Shown: one piece after another, positions 18,849-28,173 of the stretch
Layout of the letters: every line of letters starts with the position of its first letter
Position numbering within the stretch: position 1 is the stretch's first letter
From: Gilliamella sp. Lep-s35
Lineage (GTDB): Bacteria > Pseudomonadota > Gammaproteobacteria > Enterobacterales > Orbaceae
Assembly: GCF_009795845.1 (NCBI RefSeq)
Contig: NZ_WTEX01000005.1
Location: 62,001 to 126,000, forward strand
Reading direction: 5' to 3'
DNA length: 64,000 nucleotides
Notes under the pieces: model-generated
What the model was told of the DNA's origin: nothing
What the model saw: only the letters and a program-made list of their open reading frames with translations
Databases searched by the model: none
Translations under genes and position numbers: made by a program

Positions 18849-18870
18849 TATATGTTCCCTCTGTTGCTAA

Positions 18871-19098
18871 TTACTGATGGTTGTCAGTGTATGGTAATAA
18901 TGCCAAGTAACGAGCGCGTTTAATTGCGCGAGCTAGTTGACGTTGGTATTTTGCGCTAGTACCTGTAATACGGCTTGGTACAATTTTACCACTTTCTGTG
19001 ATATAGCTTTTTAATAAAGAAACATCTTTATAATCAATTTCTTTAACGCCTTCTGCAGTAAAACGGCAGAATTTGCGACGACGGAAATAACGTGCCAT
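18871..19098 (-). CDS. rpsR: 30S ribosomal protein bS18
   Basis: Small-subunit protein that binds next to bS6 on the platform. The 75-residue sequence starts [17 protein letters not shown] and ends with [15 protein letters not shown], identical in plan to E. coli bS18 (75 residues). It starts four bases after priB stops. With bS6 it probably also binds the leader of this operon (see 19802-19836). Confidence 0.98.
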   Translation of the reverse strand: MARYFRRRKFCRFTAEGVKEIDYKDVSLLKSYITESGKIVPSRITGTSAKYQRQLARAIKRARYLALLPYTDNHQ

Positions 19099-19102
19099 TT
19101 GG

Positions 19103-19411
19103 CTATTCTCCTAATAGTTTAATTTGGTCAGCATGTAAAACAAGTTGGCTTGTTTTGTTGCGTTTAGTGTGGGTGCTTATAAATCCACTCACTAAAATGT
19201 TGCTGCCTTTTTTTATGTAACTTAACTCATGTTGTCCACTGGCTATGACGGGCATGACGCACCATGCTTGCCTTGTGAGCTCTGCTTCAATTTGCTCAGA
19301 AACATGTTCTAAATAAAACTGGCAGTGTGATATCCCACTTGGACTGACTTTTCGTATCGGTGTTTTGATAACAATACCCGATAACGTTAAACGATTATTC
19401 TTCGGAATCAT
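19103..19411 (-). CDS. priB: Primosomal replication protein N
   Basis: Single-strand DNA-binding OB-fold dimer that helps PriA restart stalled forks. The 102-residue product contains [17 protein letters not shown] and [14 protein letters not shown], as in E. coli PriB (104). I chose the ATG at 19411, giving [14 protein letters not shown] which matches the family N-terminus. This start lies inside the last codons of rpsF in another frame, so the two genes overlap by 17 bp and PriB translation is probably coupled to bS6. A longer in-frame extension to 19459 would lie wholly within rpsF and is unlikely. Confidence 0.93.
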   Translation of the reverse strand: MIPKNNRLTLSGIVIKTPIRKVSPSGISHCQFYLEHVSEQIEAELTRQAWCVMPVIASGQHELSYIKKGSNILVSGFISTHTKRNKTSQLVLHADQIKLLGE

Positions 19412-19778
19412 CGTCCATGTTTGTTTCGTTAAACTCTTCATCAGAGCTACGACGCTCATCTTTCGCTTTTAACATTGGTGAAGTTTCAGTTACAGCATGT
19501 TTAGTACGCATAATTAAACTGCGAATTACTGCATCATTAAAACGGAAGTTATCTTCAAGTTCGTTAACCGCTTCTTGAGTTGCTTCAACATTCATTAACA
19601 CATAATGTGCTTTGTGCAGTTTTTCGATAGGATAGGCTAATTGGCGACGACCCCAATCTTCTAATCGATGGATTTTGCCACCATCAGTGGTTAACGTACC
19701 AGTATAACGTTCAATCATACCCGGTACTTGTTCACTTTGATCTGGGTGAACCATAAATACTATTTCGTAATGACGCAT
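19395..19778 (-). CDS. rpsF: 30S ribosomal protein bS6
   Basis: Binds bS18 and 16S rRNA on the platform. The 127-residue protein starts [25 protein letters not shown] and has the acidic C-terminal tail that in E. coli is extended with glutamates after synthesis. A good AGGGAG ribosome site precedes it. It heads the operon rpsF-priB-rpsR-rplI, with a strong promoter at 19874-19902 and a leader hairpin between. Confidence 0.98.
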   Translation of the reverse strand: MRHYEIVFMVHPDQSEQVPGMIERYTGTLTTDGGKIHRLEDWGRRQLAYPIEKLHKAHYVLMNVEATQEAVNELEDNFRFNDAVIRSLIMRTKHAVTETSPMLKAKDERRSSDEEFNETNMDDDSEE

Positions 19779-19801
19779 TATCGCTCCCTACGGATTAATC
19801 A

Positions 19802-19836
19802 GCTTTCTGTCGGGGCAACCGCAACCCATTGAAAGC
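19802..19836 (-). promoter_or_regulatory. S6:S18-type ribosomal leader hairpin
   Basis: On the minus strand, GCTTTC (19831-19836) pairs with GAAAGC (19802-19807) and an inner GGG pairs with CCC, separated by a bulge holding CCGACA. Leaders of rpsF operons in E. coli and other bacteria carry a two-helix hairpin with a CCG-containing bulge that the bS6:bS18 complex binds to repress translation. The hairpin lies about 25 bases before the rpsF start. The match is by structure and position, without a covariance search. Confidence 0.6.
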
Positions 19837-19873
19837 AAGGAACATGAAAATAGGCGGTTGAAATCGACGGGGC

Positions 19874-19902
19874 ATTATATATCAAGTTATTGGGTTTGAC
19901 AA
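19874..19902 (-). promoter_or_regulatory. Sigma70 promoter of the rpsF operon
   Basis: On the minus strand, TTGTCA (19897-19902) and a perfect TATAAT (19874-19879) are exactly 17 bp apart. A transcript from here would start near 19867 and include the S6:S18-type hairpin. The rest of the gap up to hinT (to 20194) is AT-rich and shows no further gene. Confidence 0.8.
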
Positions 19903-20194
19903 ATGAATATGGCAAGATTCTTTGTAAGACAGTGTCACTTTTAGTTGATAGGAAGTATCTGTTTTTATGACTGTTTTTTATGAAATTTTTTTGAAAAAGC
20001 GTCAAAAAAAGCAGGAAAAACTTTAATAAAATCAATCCCTTTTCTGACCGATTTTTGTGGTTGTAAAAATGCATTGTAAAATGTAACGATTTCTATACAT
20101 TTTTGTTAGTAAAATATGATATGCTTTCGCGCAATAGAATTGTTATTAATAGATGTTTGTATAACTATATAAGTAAGATAAGAGGAAAGGTTTG

Positions 20195-20542
20195 ATGGCT
20201 CAGGAAACTATTTTTAGTAAAATTATTCGACAAGAAATCCCCGCTGATATTGTTTTTCAGGACGATAAGGTGACAGCATTTCGTGATATTTCTCCTCAAG
20301 CGCCGACTCATGTGTTGATTATCCCAAATAAACTAATTCCAACCGTTAATGATATTCAAGAAGAAGATGAAGCTGTTATTGGGCATATGATGGTAGTTGC
20401 TGCTAAAATTGCCAAGCAAGAAGGTATTGATGAAAGCGGTTATCGTTTAATTATGAATTGTAATAAAGATGCAGGACAAGAGGTTTTCCATCTTCATATG
20501 CATTTATTAGGTGGTAAAAATTTAGGTAGATTAATAGGTTAA
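20195..20542 (+). CDS. hinT: HIT-family purine nucleoside phosphoramidase
   Basis: Hydrolyses the P-N bond of AMP-lysine and similar phosphoramidates. The 115-residue protein has [15 protein letters not shown] and the histidine triad HLHMH at residues 99-103, where His101 is the catalytic residue. I chose the ATG at 20195 ([11 protein letters not shown], like E. coli [11 protein letters not shown]); a TTG lies directly before it in frame. A GAGGAAAGG ribosome site is well placed. lpoB and nagZ follow closely, the E. coli order with ycfL and thiK missing. Confidence 0.96.
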   Translation: MAQETIFSKIIRQEIPADIVFQDDKVTAFRDISPQAPTHVLIIPNKLIPTVNDIQEEDEAVIGHMMVVAAKIAKQEGIDESGYRLIMNCNKDAGQEVFHLHMHLLGGKNLGRLIG

Positions 20543-20549
20543 TCATGAT

Positions 20550-21200
20550 ATGAAACAGATCAAACGTATATTTGTTGTTAGCTCATTAGCTTTTTTGTTA
20601 GCGGGTTGTCATCTTCTTGGGAACTCTCAAAAAACCGAAGTAAAACCGCCTGTTGATGCTAATCAACCTGATGGTACTGGTGTGATTGAAACACCACCGC
20701 AAATTGTTAGGCAGACTGATTGGCATTCAATATTATCACCATTTATCAGTAAATTAGTGAGTTCGTCATCTTTAGACTCAGATAATAAGTTGATTTTAAT
20801 TAGCGATATCCAAAACCGTAGTGGTGATTATCTTGCCAATAATAAAATTGCCGATGCATTACATCAATTAATGCATAAACAAAATACGTTCACTGTAGTT
20901 GATCAACAAGCGATAAGCCAAGCTAAACAATCACTGGGTATTTCGGCTGATGATAAGCTTGTGTCACGAGGTAAGATGATTGGTTTAGCTAAGTCGATGA
21001 ATGCAAATTATGTCCTTTTTACAACAATTTATAAAGTGCCAAGCGAAAGTACTGATGCCGATTTAGCTATGGAATTACTTTCAACGAAAAGTGGCGAAAT
21101 ATTAACTAGAGTTGCGTCGAAAGATTTTCCAAAACCGTCTGATAGCAATAGTAATGCCAATAGTAATGCACAATCAAAACAAATTGGAGATAATCAATAA
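20550..21200 (+). CDS. lpoB: Penicillin-binding protein activator LpoB
   Basis: Outer-membrane lipoprotein that reaches through the periplasm to stimulate PBP1b. The 216-residue precursor has a signal peptide ending in the lipobox LLAGC with the lipidated Cys at residue 20, a proline/polar linker, and a folded domain with TDWHSILSP, ISDIQNRSGDYL, FTVVDQQAISQAKQSLG and YVLFTTIY, the same plan as E. coli LpoB (213). The serine/asparagine-rich tail (about 20 residues, SNSNANSNAQ) is unusual. It starts seven bases after hinT and its stop overlaps the nagZ start by one base. Confidence 0.88.
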   Translation: MKQIKRIFVVSSLAFLLAGCHLLGNSQKTEVKPPVDANQPDGTGVIETPPQIVRQTDWHSILSPFISKLVSSSSLDSDNKLILISDIQNRSGDYLANNKIADALHQLMHKQNTFTVVDQQAISQAKQSLGISADDKLVSRGKMIGLAKSMNANYVLFTTIYKVPSESTDADLAMELLSTKSGEILTRVASKDFPKPSDSNSNANSNAQSKQIGDNQ

Positions 21201-22243
21201 TGGGGCCGTTGTTGATTGATGTTGATGGTTTAACATTAACCCAAGACGATAAAAAGTTGTTACAAAATCCATTGGTGGCAGGGGTAATTTTATTTAGCCG
21301 AAATTACCAAGATCCTATGCAACTATACGAATTAATTAAACAAATTCGAGCAGCTAGCTCACAACGTTTATTAATCTCGGTCGATCATGAGGGCGGGCGA
21401 GTTCAGCGATTTAGAGAGGGGTTTACAGCAATTCCTCCTGCGCAATCGTTTGCGGCACTTAATAACCTAGAGCAAGCAAAGTCCTTGGCTTTTGATGCGG
21501 GTTGGGTTCTTGCTATGGAGTTAATTGCGTTTGATATCGATCTAAGCTATGCCCCTGTTTTAGATTTGGGACATGATTGTCTAGCCATTGGTACACGTTC
21601 ATTTCATCAAGATGTCGATATTGCTTATCAAGTTGCTTCTGCCATGATTGATGGTATGCATGCAGCAGGGATGAAGACAACAGGCAAGCATTTTCCTGGG
21701 CATGGGCATGTGATTGCCGATTCGCATAAAGAAACGCCCGTTGATCATCGTGAAAAATCATTGATTGAACATGATATGCAAATATTTGCTAAGCTTATTG
21801 CTGATAAAAAACTCGATGCGATTATGCCAGCGCATGTTATTTATCCTGCCTTTAATGATAAACCTGCTAGCGGTTCGCCATATTGGCTTAAAACAGTGCT
21901 TCGTGAGCAATTACATTTTGATGGTGTAATCTTTTCTGATGATTTATCAATGGAAGGTGCTTCAATAATGGGGAATCACGCTGAGCGTGCCCAAGCTGCA
22001 TTAGCTGCTGGTTGTGATCTGCTTTTGGCTTGTAATAATCGGCAAGGAACGATGGCTATTTTAGAGCAGTTAATGGCGTTAGATAAGGTTAGTCCGCTAA
22101 CATCAGATAAAGCAAAATGCTTATTAGCTCATACCAAAATCACTTATGATGAATTAATAAAAAATCCTAAGTGGCAAAATCGCCGAGATAATTTAATCAA
22201 ACTTAATGAGAAGTGGGCAAATTATGCAAGTAGCCATCATTGA
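21200..22243 (+). CDS. nagZ: Beta-N-acetylhexosaminidase NagZ
   Basis: Cytoplasmic GH3 enzyme that removes N-acetylglucosamine from recycled anhydromuropeptides. The 347-residue protein shows SVDHEGGRVQRFREG near residue 60, the GH3 motif KHFPGHGHVIADSH (the Asp-His catalytic dyad) and the nucleophile region IFSDDLSMEGA. Length equals E. coli NagZ (341) closely. Its ATG overlaps the lpoB stop by one base (TAATG), so translation is coupled. LpoB and NagZ both serve peptidoglycan metabolism. Confidence 0.97.
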   Translation: MGPLLIDVDGLTLTQDDKKLLQNPLVAGVILFSRNYQDPMQLYELIKQIRAASSQRLLISVDHEGGRVQRFREGFTAIPPAQSFAALNNLEQAKSLAFDAGWVLAMELIAFDIDLSYAPVLDLGHDCLAIGTRSFHQDVDIAYQVASAMIDGMHAAGMKTTGKHFPGHGHVIADSHKETPVDHREKSLIEHDMQIFAKLIADKKLDAIMPAHVIYPAFNDKPASGSPYWLKTVLREQLHFDGVIFSDDLSMEGASIMGNHAERAQAALAAGCDLLLACNNRQGTMAILEQLMALDKVSPLTSDKAKCLLAHTKITYDELIKNPKWQNRRDNLIKLNEKWANYASSHH

Positions 22244-23465
22244 AATTGATCATAATCAACATCTGATTGCGTATAATGATACTGCTAGGGTATTGTTGGG
22301 GCCTAAGGCTTTGGTATTAAAACAACTTTTTGATTATCAATTGATTTTCAGTTTTGATAATACTGTTAATATTGATAAGCAAGATGATACGATTATTGTT
22401 TTAAATTCTCAGCACTTTTTATTGCAAAAGGTGATGGAATCATCTAAAACAATATTTATTTTACAACCTATTGATTATCTAAAAAAACGCTTATCAAAAA
22501 TAACCGTAGTGGCTTGCCATGCTTTTGATATCTTTGCTACCCAAAGCGTGGTTATGCAAAAACTCATTGCACAAGCGAAAGTGTTTTCTATGCAACGTGA
22601 ACCGTTATTAATATCTGGCGAAACAGGTACCGGTAAGGATTTATTGGCTAAAGCTTGTCATCAATATAGTCCCCGTGGCGATCAGGCTTTTTTAGCCTTA
22701 AATTGTGCAGCCATGCCTGATGAAGTCGTTGAAAGTGAGTTATACGGTCATGCTGCAGGTGCTTACCCCGGCGCAATTGAGAGTAAAAAAGGTTTTTTTG
22801 AACAAGCCAATGGCGGTTCAGTATTGCTTGATGGTATTGATGAGATGTCGTTTCAAATGCAAACTAAGTTATTACGTTTTATCAACGATGGCTATTTTCG
22901 TCGTGTGGGGGACGATAACGAGGTTTATGTCGATGTTAGAATCATTTGCGCAACAAAGGTTGATTTGGCTGATTTGGTTGAGCAAGGAAAATTTAGAAAA
23001 GATCTTTATTATAGGCTAAATGTATTAGCGCTTAATCTACCTTCTTTACAAGAACGCAAAGATGATATGACTCAACTTACGGGTATTTTTGTGAATGAAT
23101 TTGCCAATAAACAAGGCATCACACCGCCAGCAGTTGACGATAATGCTATTGATTATTTGAAGAGTTATTCATGGCCGGGTAATGTAAGGCAACTTAAAAA
23201 TATTCTTTATTCGGCATTGGCACAATTGAAAACACCTAAACTAACCGCTAAAGATATCGTATTACCAACCTCAACTCCAACGCAATTGTCTTGGACTAAC
23301 AATATTGAAAATAAGACATTAGATCAAATGACTAAACAATTCGAGAAAGAGGTTTTATTAAAACTTTATGACAAATACCCAAGCTCAAGAAAACTTGCCA
23401 AAAGATTAGGTGTATCGCATACGGCGATAGCGAATAAGTTGAGAGATTATGGGATAGGGCGGTGA
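22224..23465 (+). CDS. tyrR: TyrR-type transcriptional regulator, short form
   Basis: Regulator of aromatic amino-acid genes in relatives. The 413-residue protein has a short N-terminal region of about 100 residues, then an AAA+ domain (Walker A GETGTGKD at residues 132-139, FLALNCAAMPDE, RRVGDDNEVYVDVRIICAT, FRKDLYYRLNVL) and a C-terminal helix-turn-helix (SSRKLAKRLGVSHTAIANKL) nearly identical to E. coli TyrR. The N-terminal ACT domain of the 513-residue E. coli protein is missing, as in the short Haemophilus form. Walker B reads LLDGIDEM (Asp203-Gly204) instead of DE, and a GAYPGA loop occurs at 179-184. I favour the ATG at 22224 over one at 22206; both overlap nagZ. Confidence 0.85.
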   Translation: MQVAIIEIDHNQHLIAYNDTARVLLGPKALVLKQLFDYQLIFSFDNTVNIDKQDDTIIVLNSQHFLLQKVMESSKTIFILQPIDYLKKRLSKITVVACHAFDIFATQSVVMQKLIAQAKVFSMQREPLLISGETGTGKDLLAKACHQYSPRGDQAFLALNCAAMPDEVVESELYGHAAGAYPGAIESKKGFFEQANGGSVLLDGIDEMSFQMQTKLLRFINDGYFRRVGDDNEVYVDVRIICATKVDLADLVEQGKFRKDLYYRLNVLALNLPSLQERKDDMTQLTGIFVNEFANKQGITPPAVDDNAIDYLKSYSWPGNVRQLKNILYSALAQLKTPKLTAKDIVLPTSTPTQLSWTNNIENKTLDQMTKQFEKEVLLKLYDKYPSSRKLAKRLGVSHTAIANKLRDYGIGR

Positions 23466-23472
23466 ATTTTAT

Positions 23473-23505
23473 ATAAAACAAGCGAGGAATATTTGCTTGT
23501 TTTAT
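23473..23505. terminator. Bidirectional terminator between tyrR and the glycosyltransferase
   Basis: ATAAAACAAGC (23473-23483) and GCTTGTTTTAT (23495-23505) are perfect 11-bp arms around an 11-base loop; the arms themselves carry A- and T-rich ends. It separates conserved genes from the glycan locus. Confidence 0.75.
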
Positions 23506-23517
23506 ACTCTATGAATG

Positions 23518-24552
23518 TTAATTTAGTAAGGCATTTATTTTGTTAGTTATAAAATTAATGTCTTTATTCAATGAAGCTCTTATAAATATCATAATATGTT
23601 TTAAAGGTATTTTGTGCCTCATTCCATAACGCATTATATACAATATATTGCTCAGTTTTTTTGCGTTATTTTTTATAAATAATCGTGTATATATATGCAT
23701 GTACACTTCTATTATAGGTGGTTTTTCTTTATATAAATAATAGATATTGATATTAAAAAGGTAATCAGACCGTAAAAAATTTATATACTGTATTTTTGTG
23801 TTTGGTAATAGATTACTTTTTTGTATACATTTTGTACACTTATTAATAACCTGAGAAAACAATTCAATATATTGTGTACTTATTTTTTTATTGCTAGTTA
23901 ATGAGTTAGCTCTTTTTCTATAATAATATAAAGGCGTTTTTGAGTAATAAGTTAAATTTGTAGATAATAGTACATCTAATGTTATTAAGTGATCTTCGTG
24001 ATTTCTTCCTTCAAATCGTAAATTGAGCTTTTCCTTTTTAAAAATATATTTCCAACATGCGCTAGGATATTTTTTATTTTCAACTATATACTTAAATAAC
24101 TCATTACCCGTGTTAAATCTGATTAAACTATTGTCATTATTATTAAATTCTAGATTCTCTAATTTTTCAAAGTTTTGGTTTTCAAAATAGAATAACTCAA
24201 TAGCATTACTCATGTTTAAAACTTTTAAAAATGTTGCAAATAAATTAGGATGTAAAATATCATCCGGATCAACAAATTGAATATATTGCCCTGTAGCCTG
24301 ATTAATTCCAACATTTCGAGCTTGACTAACTCCTTGATTATTCTGATATATATATTTTATATAAGAGGATTTTTGAGCGATTTTTTGAATAACATTAGCA
24401 GTGTTGTCAGTAGCACCATCATCTATACATATAATTTCTTTAGGTTGAACAGTTTGTTGAACAATAGAATTGAGACACTGTTCAATGTAATTTTCAACAT
24501 TATAACAAGGAATAATGATAGAAAGGTTAAGTATTAATTTTTCATTTTCCAT
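23518..24552 (-). CDS. Family 2 glycosyltransferase
   Basis: A 344-residue GT2 enzyme of the GT-A fold. The start LSIIIPCYNVENYIEQCLNS, then ICIDDGATDNT, NQGVSQARNVGINQATG and the metal-binding VDPDDI (DxD type) are all in the first 110 residues. The C-terminal half is basic and rich in aromatic residues with no membrane span. Donor and acceptor cannot be told from sequence. It faces tyrR across a bidirectional terminator and follows another transferase gene after 14 bp on the minus strand, so the two form one unit. The strong AT bias matches the rest of the locus. Confidence 0.85.
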   Translation of the reverse strand: MENEKLILNLSIIIPCYNVENYIEQCLNSIVQQTVQPKEIICIDDGATDNTANVIQKIAQKSSYIKYIYQNNQGVSQARNVGINQATGQYIQFVDPDDILHPNLFATFLKVLNMSNAIELFYFENQNFEKLENLEFNNNDNSLIRFNTGNELFKYIVENKKYPSACWKYIFKKEKLNLRFEGRNHEDHLITLDVLLSTNLTYYSKTPLYYYRKRANSLTSNKKISTQYIELFSQVINKCTKCIQKSNLLPNTKIQYINFLRSDYLFNINIYYLYKEKPPIIEVYMHIYTRLFIKNNAKKLSNILYIMRYGMRHKIPLKHIMIFIRASLNKDINFITNKINALLN

Positions 24553-24566
24553 AGTAAAAATATCTT

Positions 24567-25484
24567 TTAAGAAGAAATATTGCTGTTAGTAGGTTTGACA
24601 TCTTTGTCTATGGATGCGTATGAACGAGGATGCTTTTTTGTTATTACACATTTCAACAATTTTAAAAAGCTTTTAAAACTTAAATTGTCTTTTTTCTTCA
24701 TTTTATGAGCATAAAATAAATTTCGGCGTACTTCAATTTTAGGATTGCGAGATCGATACATTCGCATTAACATTTTTGCATAAGCGATTTCAAGTCTTGC
24801 ACGTTCACTAAGTTCATCATAGGAAACTTCACAAGTCATATCATGATACATTTTTCCTATACATAAGCCTTTTAACATCGCAGTTTGTGGTGTTGCATGA
24901 ATTAAATCAAATAATCGATGGTCTGTATGATAAAAAGCAAATTTTTCATCAAAAACATAATGATGATTAACTAGTAATTTATCAATTAAATCTTTTGATA
25001 ATGCGGTACCAGAATTGATGGTTCTGGTATTGCTTAGGCTGAATTCCCCTAAAGGTACAACTTTCTCTTTTTGTTCAAAATCAGAAGGAAAACATTGCTT
25101 GTCAAATTTTTGCTTAGGGAAAATTGCTGGGCAAATAATTGCATATTGACTATTATGATAGATATTTTGGAAGAAAGAAAAATCAATATTAGAATCTTGA
25201 TCAAAAATAACAAAAAAATCATAATCTATTTTATTAATAAAATGATTATAAATTTTACTTAATGATAGGTTTCGGACATCTTGATAAATTGATGTTGTTA
25301 TTCCTTTTTTTTGATTTGATTTTAGATAATTATTAATATCTTGTTTTTCAAGTAAAGTTGGTCCATTATTCCAAATAATCATATTTAATTTAGTGGATTC
25401 CAAATTTGCTTGTAAAATTGATTTTAACGTTGCAGAATCAGATAGAGTGCAATTATAAAGCACAGTTAATACATTTATTCTCAT
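24567..25484 (-). CDS. Rhamnosyltransferase-like glycosyltransferase (paralogue A)
   Basis: About 305 residues, GT-A type. The N-terminus RINVLTVLYNCTLSDS, then IIWNNGP, LSLSKIYNHFI and FFVIFDQDSNIDFSFF (DQDS) resemble rhamnosyltransferase-type GT2 proteins. It is clearly homologous to the gene at 29032-29925: both have DQDS, GLCIGKM or GICVGKI, and a KKHPRS motif at the end. The start at 25484 was chosen to match that paralogue; an in-frame ATG at 25499 adds five residues, and neither has a clear ribosome site. It runs divergently from rmlB, so the rml operon is flanked by the two paralogues. A rhamnosyl donor is a reasonable guess, not shown. Confidence 0.75.
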   Translation of the reverse strand: MRINVLTVLYNCTLSDSATLKSILQANLESTKLNMIIWNNGPTLLEKQDINNYLKSNQKKGITTSIYQDVRNLSLSKIYNHFINKIDYDFFVIFDQDSNIDFSFFQNIYHNSQYAIICPAIFPKQKFDKQCFPSDFEQKEKVVPLGEFSLSNTRTINSGTALSKDLIDKLLVNHHYVFDEKFAFYHTDHRLFDLIHATPQTAMLKGLCIGKMYHDMTCEVSYDELSERARLEIAYAKMLMRMYRSRNPKIEVRRNLFYAHKMKKKDNLSFKSFLKLLKCVITKKHPRSYASIDKDVKPTNSNISS

Positions 25485-25680
25485 GTTGATTTTGAACAAA
25501 CTAAGCGGTAAAAATATTGTAACAATATAACATATAAAGAATTACGAATACAATGTTTACAAAATGATGAGAAATTCAGTTCTTTTTTGAAAATGTAACG
25601 ATTAATACCTAATTCTAAATATTGCTATTTATTGGCTTTGTTATTATTATTCCGTGCATAAGATTTTAGAGGATTAATTA

Positions 25681-26742
25681 ATGAAAGTGATTGTTACAGG
25701 AGGAGCTGGTTTTATTGGTTCTGCTGTTGTGAGACATATTATTGAACAGACTAATGATGAAGTATTGGTTATTGATAAATTAACTTATGCTGGGAATTTG
25801 GAATCATTAGATGAGATATCTAAAAACGAACGATTCCATTTTAAGCAAATTGATATTTGTGACCGAAAATCACTTGATTCTATAATCACTGATTTTCGAC
25901 CTGATATTATTATGCATTTAGCTGCAGAAAGTCATGTTGACCGTTCTATTGATAATCCTTCTACATTTATTGAAACCAATATAATAGGTACTTATACTCT
26001 ATTAGAAGCATCTTTGGCTTATTGGAAAACGCTAGAGGCAACTAAACAATCTACATTTCGCTTTCATCATATTTCAACTGATGAAGTGTATGGTGATTTA
26101 CATGGAACTAATGATTTATTTACTGAAAAAACGCCTTATTCGCCAAGTAGCCCATATTCGGCATCGAAAGCTTCAAGTGATCATTTAGTCCGTGCATGGC
26201 ATAGAACTTTTGGTTTACCTACAATTATCACTAATTGCTCAAATAACTATGGACCTTATCATTTTCCAGAAAAACTCATTCCATTAATGATACTTAATGC
26301 TCTTGAAGGTAAGCCGTTACCTGTATATGGTAATGGTCAGCAAATTAGAGACTGGTTATATGTAGAAGATCATGCAAGAGCACTTTATCTTGTTGCTACT
26401 AAAGCAAAAGTAGGTGAGACTTATAATATCGGTGGGCACAATGAACAAAAAAATATTGATGTTGTAAATATTATTTGTGAATTACTTGAAGAACTCGTTC
26501 CAAATAAGCCTGATGGCGTTAAGTGTTATAAAGATCTGATTACTTATGTTACTGATCGGCCAGGTCATGATCAACGTTATGCTATTGATGCATCAAAGAT
26601 CTATCAAGATTTGGGTTGGAAACCACAAGAAACATTCCAAACAGGAATGCGTAAAACAGTAGAGTGGTATCTCAAAAACAAACAATGGTGTGATCATATT
26701 AAAGATGGCTCATATGCAAGATCACGACAAGGAATTATTTAA
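25681..26742 (+). CDS. rfbB: dTDP-glucose 4,6-dehydratase
   Basis: Second step of dTDP-L-rhamnose synthesis, making dTDP-4-keto-6-deoxyglucose. The 353-residue extended SDR protein starts [20 protein letters not shown] (NAD-binding GxxGxxG), has the catalytic Thr133-Asp134-Glu135 in STDEVYGDL and YSASK with Tyr159 and Lys163. Length fits RmlB (361 in E. coli). A GAGG ribosome site precedes it. The gene opens the operon rmlB-rmlA-rmlC-rmlD, whose genes are only 4-13 bp apart. Confidence 0.97.
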   Translation: MKVIVTGGAGFIGSAVVRHIIEQTNDEVLVIDKLTYAGNLESLDEISKNERFHFKQIDICDRKSLDSIITDFRPDIIMHLAAESHVDRSIDNPSTFIETNIIGTYTLLEASLAYWKTLEATKQSTFRFHHISTDEVYGDLHGTNDLFTEKTPYSPSSPYSASKASSDHLVRAWHRTFGLPTIITNCSNNYGPYHFPEKLIPLMILNALEGKPLPVYGNGQQIRDWLYVEDHARALYLVATKAKVGETYNIGGHNEQKNIDVVNIICELLEELVPNKPDGVKCYKDLITYVTDRPGHDQRYAIDASKIYQDLGWKPQETFQTGMRKTVEWYLKNKQWCDHIKDGSYARSRQGII

Positions 26743-26755
26743 TATAGGTAACTTT

Positions 26756-27622
26756 ATGAAAGGTATTGTATTAGCTGGTGGGTCAGGAACCCGTCTTTAT
26801 CCCATAACTCGAGGTATTTCAAAACAGTTATTACCTGTTTATGATAAACCTATGATTTATTATCCTTTATCTGTACTCATGCTTGCCGGTATTCGTGATA
26901 TTTTAATAATCACAACACCCGATGATTTACCTATGTTTCAACGATTGCTAGGTGACGGTTCCCGTTTTGGTGTCAAACTAAGTTATGCACAGCAACCTAA
27001 GCCAGAAGGTTTGGCACAAGCTTTTTTAATCGGTGAGGAGTTTATTCAAAAACAACGCTGTTCTTTAGTGTTAGGTGATAATTTATTTTTTGGCGAAAGC
27101 TTTGGCAAAAAATTGGTAAGAGTTGCAGCTCAAAAAGAAGGTGCAACAATTTTTGGTTATCAGGTAGTGGATCCTGAACGATTTGGGGTTGTTGATTTTG
27201 ATGAAAACTTTAAAGCATTATCAATTGAAGAAAAACCAATTAAACCAAAATCTAATTGGGCTGTAACGGGGCTTTATTTTTATGATGAAAATGTGGTTGA
27301 AATGGCAAAACAAGTCAAGCCATCTCATCGTGGTGAGCTAGAAATTACAACGCTTAATCAGATGTATTTGGATGCAGGACTGTTAAATGTTGAGATCCTA
27401 GGACGCGGTTTTGCTTGGCTTGATACAGGTACACATGACAGTTTGCTTGAAGCGTCATCGTTTGTTCAAGTAATAGAAAAAAGACAAGGACTCAAAGTTG
27501 CCTGTCTTGAAGAGATTGCTTATCGTAATGGCTGGCTCAGTGCTGAACAGGTGAAAGAAGAAGCCATTAGTTCAGGTAAAACATTATATGGGCAATATTT
27601 AGCAAGATTGATAGAACAATAA
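26756..27622 (+). CDS. rfbA: Glucose-1-phosphate thymidylyltransferase
   Basis: First step of the dTDP-rhamnose pathway, joining dTTP and glucose-1-phosphate. The 288-residue enzyme starts [18 protein letters not shown], the nucleotidyltransferase signature, with [10 protein letters not shown] and [15 protein letters not shown] further on, as in RmlA (293 in E. coli). I chose the ATG at 26756; an ATG at 26690 would add 22 residues inside the end of rmlB. It follows rmlB by 13 bp. Confidence 0.97.
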   Translation: MKGIVLAGGSGTRLYPITRGISKQLLPVYDKPMIYYPLSVLMLAGIRDILIITTPDDLPMFQRLLGDGSRFGVKLSYAQQPKPEGLAQAFLIGEEFIQKQRCSLVLGDNLFFGESFGKKLVRVAAQKEGATIFGYQVVDPERFGVVDFDENFKALSIEEKPIKPKSNWAVTGLYFYDENVVEMAKQVKPSHRGELEITTLNQMYLDAGLLNVEILGRGFAWLDTGTHDSLLEASSFVQVIEKRQGLKVACLEEIAYRNGWLSAEQVKEEAISSGKTLYGQYLARLIEQ

Positions 27623-27635
27623 AATAGGTGGACAA

Positions 27636-28166
27636 ATGGAAGTTATTTCAACGAATATTGCGGATGTAAAAATTATAAAACCGAAAGTGTTTGGTGATGA
27701 ACGAGGCTTTTTTCTTGAAACTTTCGAACAAAAACGGTATCAAGAAATGTTAGGTATAGAACTTAATTTTGTTCAAGATAACCATTCGCGTTCACAAAAA
27801 GATGTGTTAAGAGGATTACATTTTCAAAAGGAAAACCCTCAGGGTAAACTAGTTCGAGTTGTTCGAGGTGAAGTTTTTGATGTGGTTGTCGATATTCGTA
27901 AAGATTCTCCAACTTATGGAAAGTGGGTTGGTGTTACCTTAACAGAAGAAAATAAAACACAGTTGTGGATTCCTCCTGGGCTTGCTCATGGTTTTGCGGT
28001 ACTGTCAGATATTGCTGACTTTGAATATAAATGTACTAATTATTATGACCCTAAGTCAGAAGGCTGTTTGTTGTGGAACGATCCAACAGTAAATATTAGT
28101 TGGCCGATTTCAAATCCATTACTATCGGCAAAAGATAAGTTAGGTAAAACATTACAGGAGTTATAG
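27636..28166 (+). CDS. rfbC: dTDP-4-dehydrorhamnose 3,5-epimerase
   Basis: Third step of dTDP-rhamnose synthesis. The 176-residue cupin protein has KPKVFGDERGFFLETF, the catalytic-histidine region NHSRSQKDVLRGLHFQ and WIPPGLAHGFAVLSD, all diagnostic of RmlC. Length is typical (about 180). It starts 13 bp after rmlA and is followed closely by rmlD. Confidence 0.97.
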   Translation: MEVISTNIADVKIIKPKVFGDERGFFLETFEQKRYQEMLGIELNFVQDNHSRSQKDVLRGLHFQKENPQGKLVRVVRGEVFDVVVDIRKDSPTYGKWVGVTLTEENKTQLWIPPGLAHGFAVLSDIADFEYKCTNYYDPKSEGCLLWNDPTVNISWPISNPLLSAKDKLGKTLQEL

Positions 28167-28173
28167 TTAATTG

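Noticed and set aside
19799-20074. 91-codon frame on the minus strand upstream of rpsF
   Set aside because: It spans the rpsF promoter and leader hairpin and has low-complexity composition.
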